Below are positions 63,267-64,000 of a stretch of DNA of 64,000 nucleotides, piece after piece. Every line of letters starts with the position of its first letter. Position 1 is the first letter of the stretch. The notes under the pieces were generated by a model. It did no database searches. It saw only the letters and a program-made list of their open reading frames with translations, and was not told the origin of the DNA. This DNA comes from Colletotrichum lupini (Eukaryota > Ascomycota > Sordariomycetes > Glomerellales > Glomerellaceae), in assembly GCF_023278565.1 (NCBI RefSeq), contig NC_064679.1, forward strand, positions 2,356,001-2,420,000, written 5' to 3'. The position numbers and the translations under genes were made by a program.

Positions 63267-63710
63267 ATGCCTCGCCGCGCCGCCCCAGAACCAAAGCCCC
63301 GCAAACCGCAATACTCCCCCGAAAAGCGCGCCCGCATCGCCGTCCTCTCGGAGCTCGGCATGTCCCTCAAAGAAATCTCCATCAAGGAGGAAGTCCCCGT
63401 CTCCTCCATCAAGGGCATCGTCACGCGCTACCGCCTCCAGCAGGCGGGCCGCGACCGGCCCCGTCCGGGCCGCCCCCGTATCCTGTCCGATCGGGACGTC
63501 AAGACGCTCCTGCGCGTGCTGCAGGAGAAGCCGGCCTGCTCGTACGCCGAGCTGAAGCGCGACGCGGGCGTGACGTGCGCGACCAAGACGCTGGTGCGGT
63601 ATTTGCAGATGGAGGGGTTGAAGCCGACGAAGCCGCCTGCGGGGGATTCCGAGGAGGAGGCGGAGAGGATGAGGGTTTTGGTTGAGGAGGGGGAAGGGGA
63701 GGAGGTGTGA
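63267..63710 (+). CDS. Tc1-type bipartite helix-turn-helix protein lacking a transposase core
   Basis: The 147-residue product looks like the DNA-binding half of a Tc1/mariner transposase. A basic N-terminus leads to a first helix-turn-helix (SPEKRARIAVLSELGMSL, then SSIKGIVTRYR). An AT-hook-like GRPR follows, then a second helix-turn-helix (LSDRDVKTLLRVLQEKPACS, then TKTLVRYLQMEGLKP). This HTH-GRPR-HTH order is that of the paired-like domain of Tc1 transposases. The DDE catalytic domain is absent, and the protein ends with an acidic Glu-rich tail. The sequence is GC-rich with no RIP marks, has a good start context and lacks visible inverted repeats nearby. It may be a domesticated regulator; a transposase cut short by TGA at 63708 is the alternative, though the following 290 bp show no DDE remnant. 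Confidence 0.7.
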   Translation: MPRRAAPEPKPRKPQYSPEKRARIAVLSELGMSLKEISIKEEVPVSSIKGIVTRYRLQQAGRDRPRPGRPRILSDRDVKTLLRVLQEKPACSYAELKRDAGVTCATKTLVRYLQMEGLKPTKPPAGDSEEEAERMRVLVEEGEGEEV

Positions 63711-64000
63711 GATGACTTGACGTCCAACTTCGCCGTGGCAATGGTGGCGGAGAGATCTACGCATGTCAAGCCTGTGGACAGCAGGCTTGCAATTACGGAT
63801 ATTCATCTGGTACAGATTGACTTGATTGTGAGTTTCCTCTCATCTCAGAGTTGAGGTCAGCGCTAACTTTGTAGATAACGACGACCATTAATCGAGAAAG
63901 AGGCAACGGAAGAGCTCGTTCTCGATGGGAAGGTGATTCTTGGAATCACAGCCTCGGCTCCTGTTCGTGAGCCTTTCAAACAGGCTCGAGAGAACCGTAA
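63711..64000. other. 3' flank, nothing recognised
   Basis: The last 290 bp show no supported gene. A possible intron-like pair (GTGAGT near 63828 and TTGTAG near 63875) could mean that transcription continues, but no coding sense is clear. Confidence 0.35.

Overview
The window is nuclear DNA from a filamentous ascomycete. Many genes carry short introns of about 50-100 bp with GT..AG ends and CTAAC/CTGAC-like branch sites. The gene families are fungal: a Zn(II)2Cys6 regulator, ATG11, a CENP-H-type kinetochore protein and NHP6. Two long blocks carry the signature of repeat-induced point mutation (RIP). The overall look suits Sordariomycetes, perhaps a Colletotrichum-like genome; that placement is an inference and is not proven here.

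Layout. At 0.7-3.0 kb there is a Zn2Cys6 transcription factor (+). At 3.5-13.9 kb a multi-pass membrane-protein gene (+) is split by a Fot1/pogo-type TIR transposon (3764-11983), which in turn contains a minus-strand Ty3/gypsy LTR element (4932-11258). At 15.0-17.3 kb lies a dynamin-family GTPase (+) and at 20.1-21.6 kb an SLC1-type acidic amino acid transporter (+). From 22.2 to 32.0 kb a minus-strand gene of unknown function (weakly OTU-protease-like) is split by a Ty1/copia-type element (23437-30854) with a perfect 5-bp target duplication. ATG11 (-) occupies 33.4-37.9 kb and is divergent from a CENP-H-type gene (+, 38.6-39.5 kb). A 6.5-kb stretch without a recognisable gene precedes NHP6 (+, 46.0-46.6 kb).

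The right half continues with a fungal-specific multi-exon gene of unknown function (+, 49.6-51.5 kb), phosphoglucomutase (-, 52.3-54.3 kb), a mitochondrial-type oligoribonuclease (-, 55.2-55.9 kb), a Gfo/Idh/MocA oxidoreductase (+, 56.8-58.4 kb), a small cupin protein (+, 61.3-61.9 kb) and a protein made only of a Tc1-type bipartite DNA-binding domain (+, 63.3-63.7 kb).

The window is mostly a set of independent housekeeping and accessory genes; I see no biosynthetic cluster or operon-like system. Its most informative feature is two host genes each broken by a transposon. Both insertion sites can be read to the base. The second host gene also carries two in-frame stop codons of exactly the type RIP makes, just outside the element, which suggests RIP leaked from the repeat into the unique gene. 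No CRISPR array, rRNA or convincing tRNA was seen. All intron boundaries were inferred by eye from reading frame and splice consensus.
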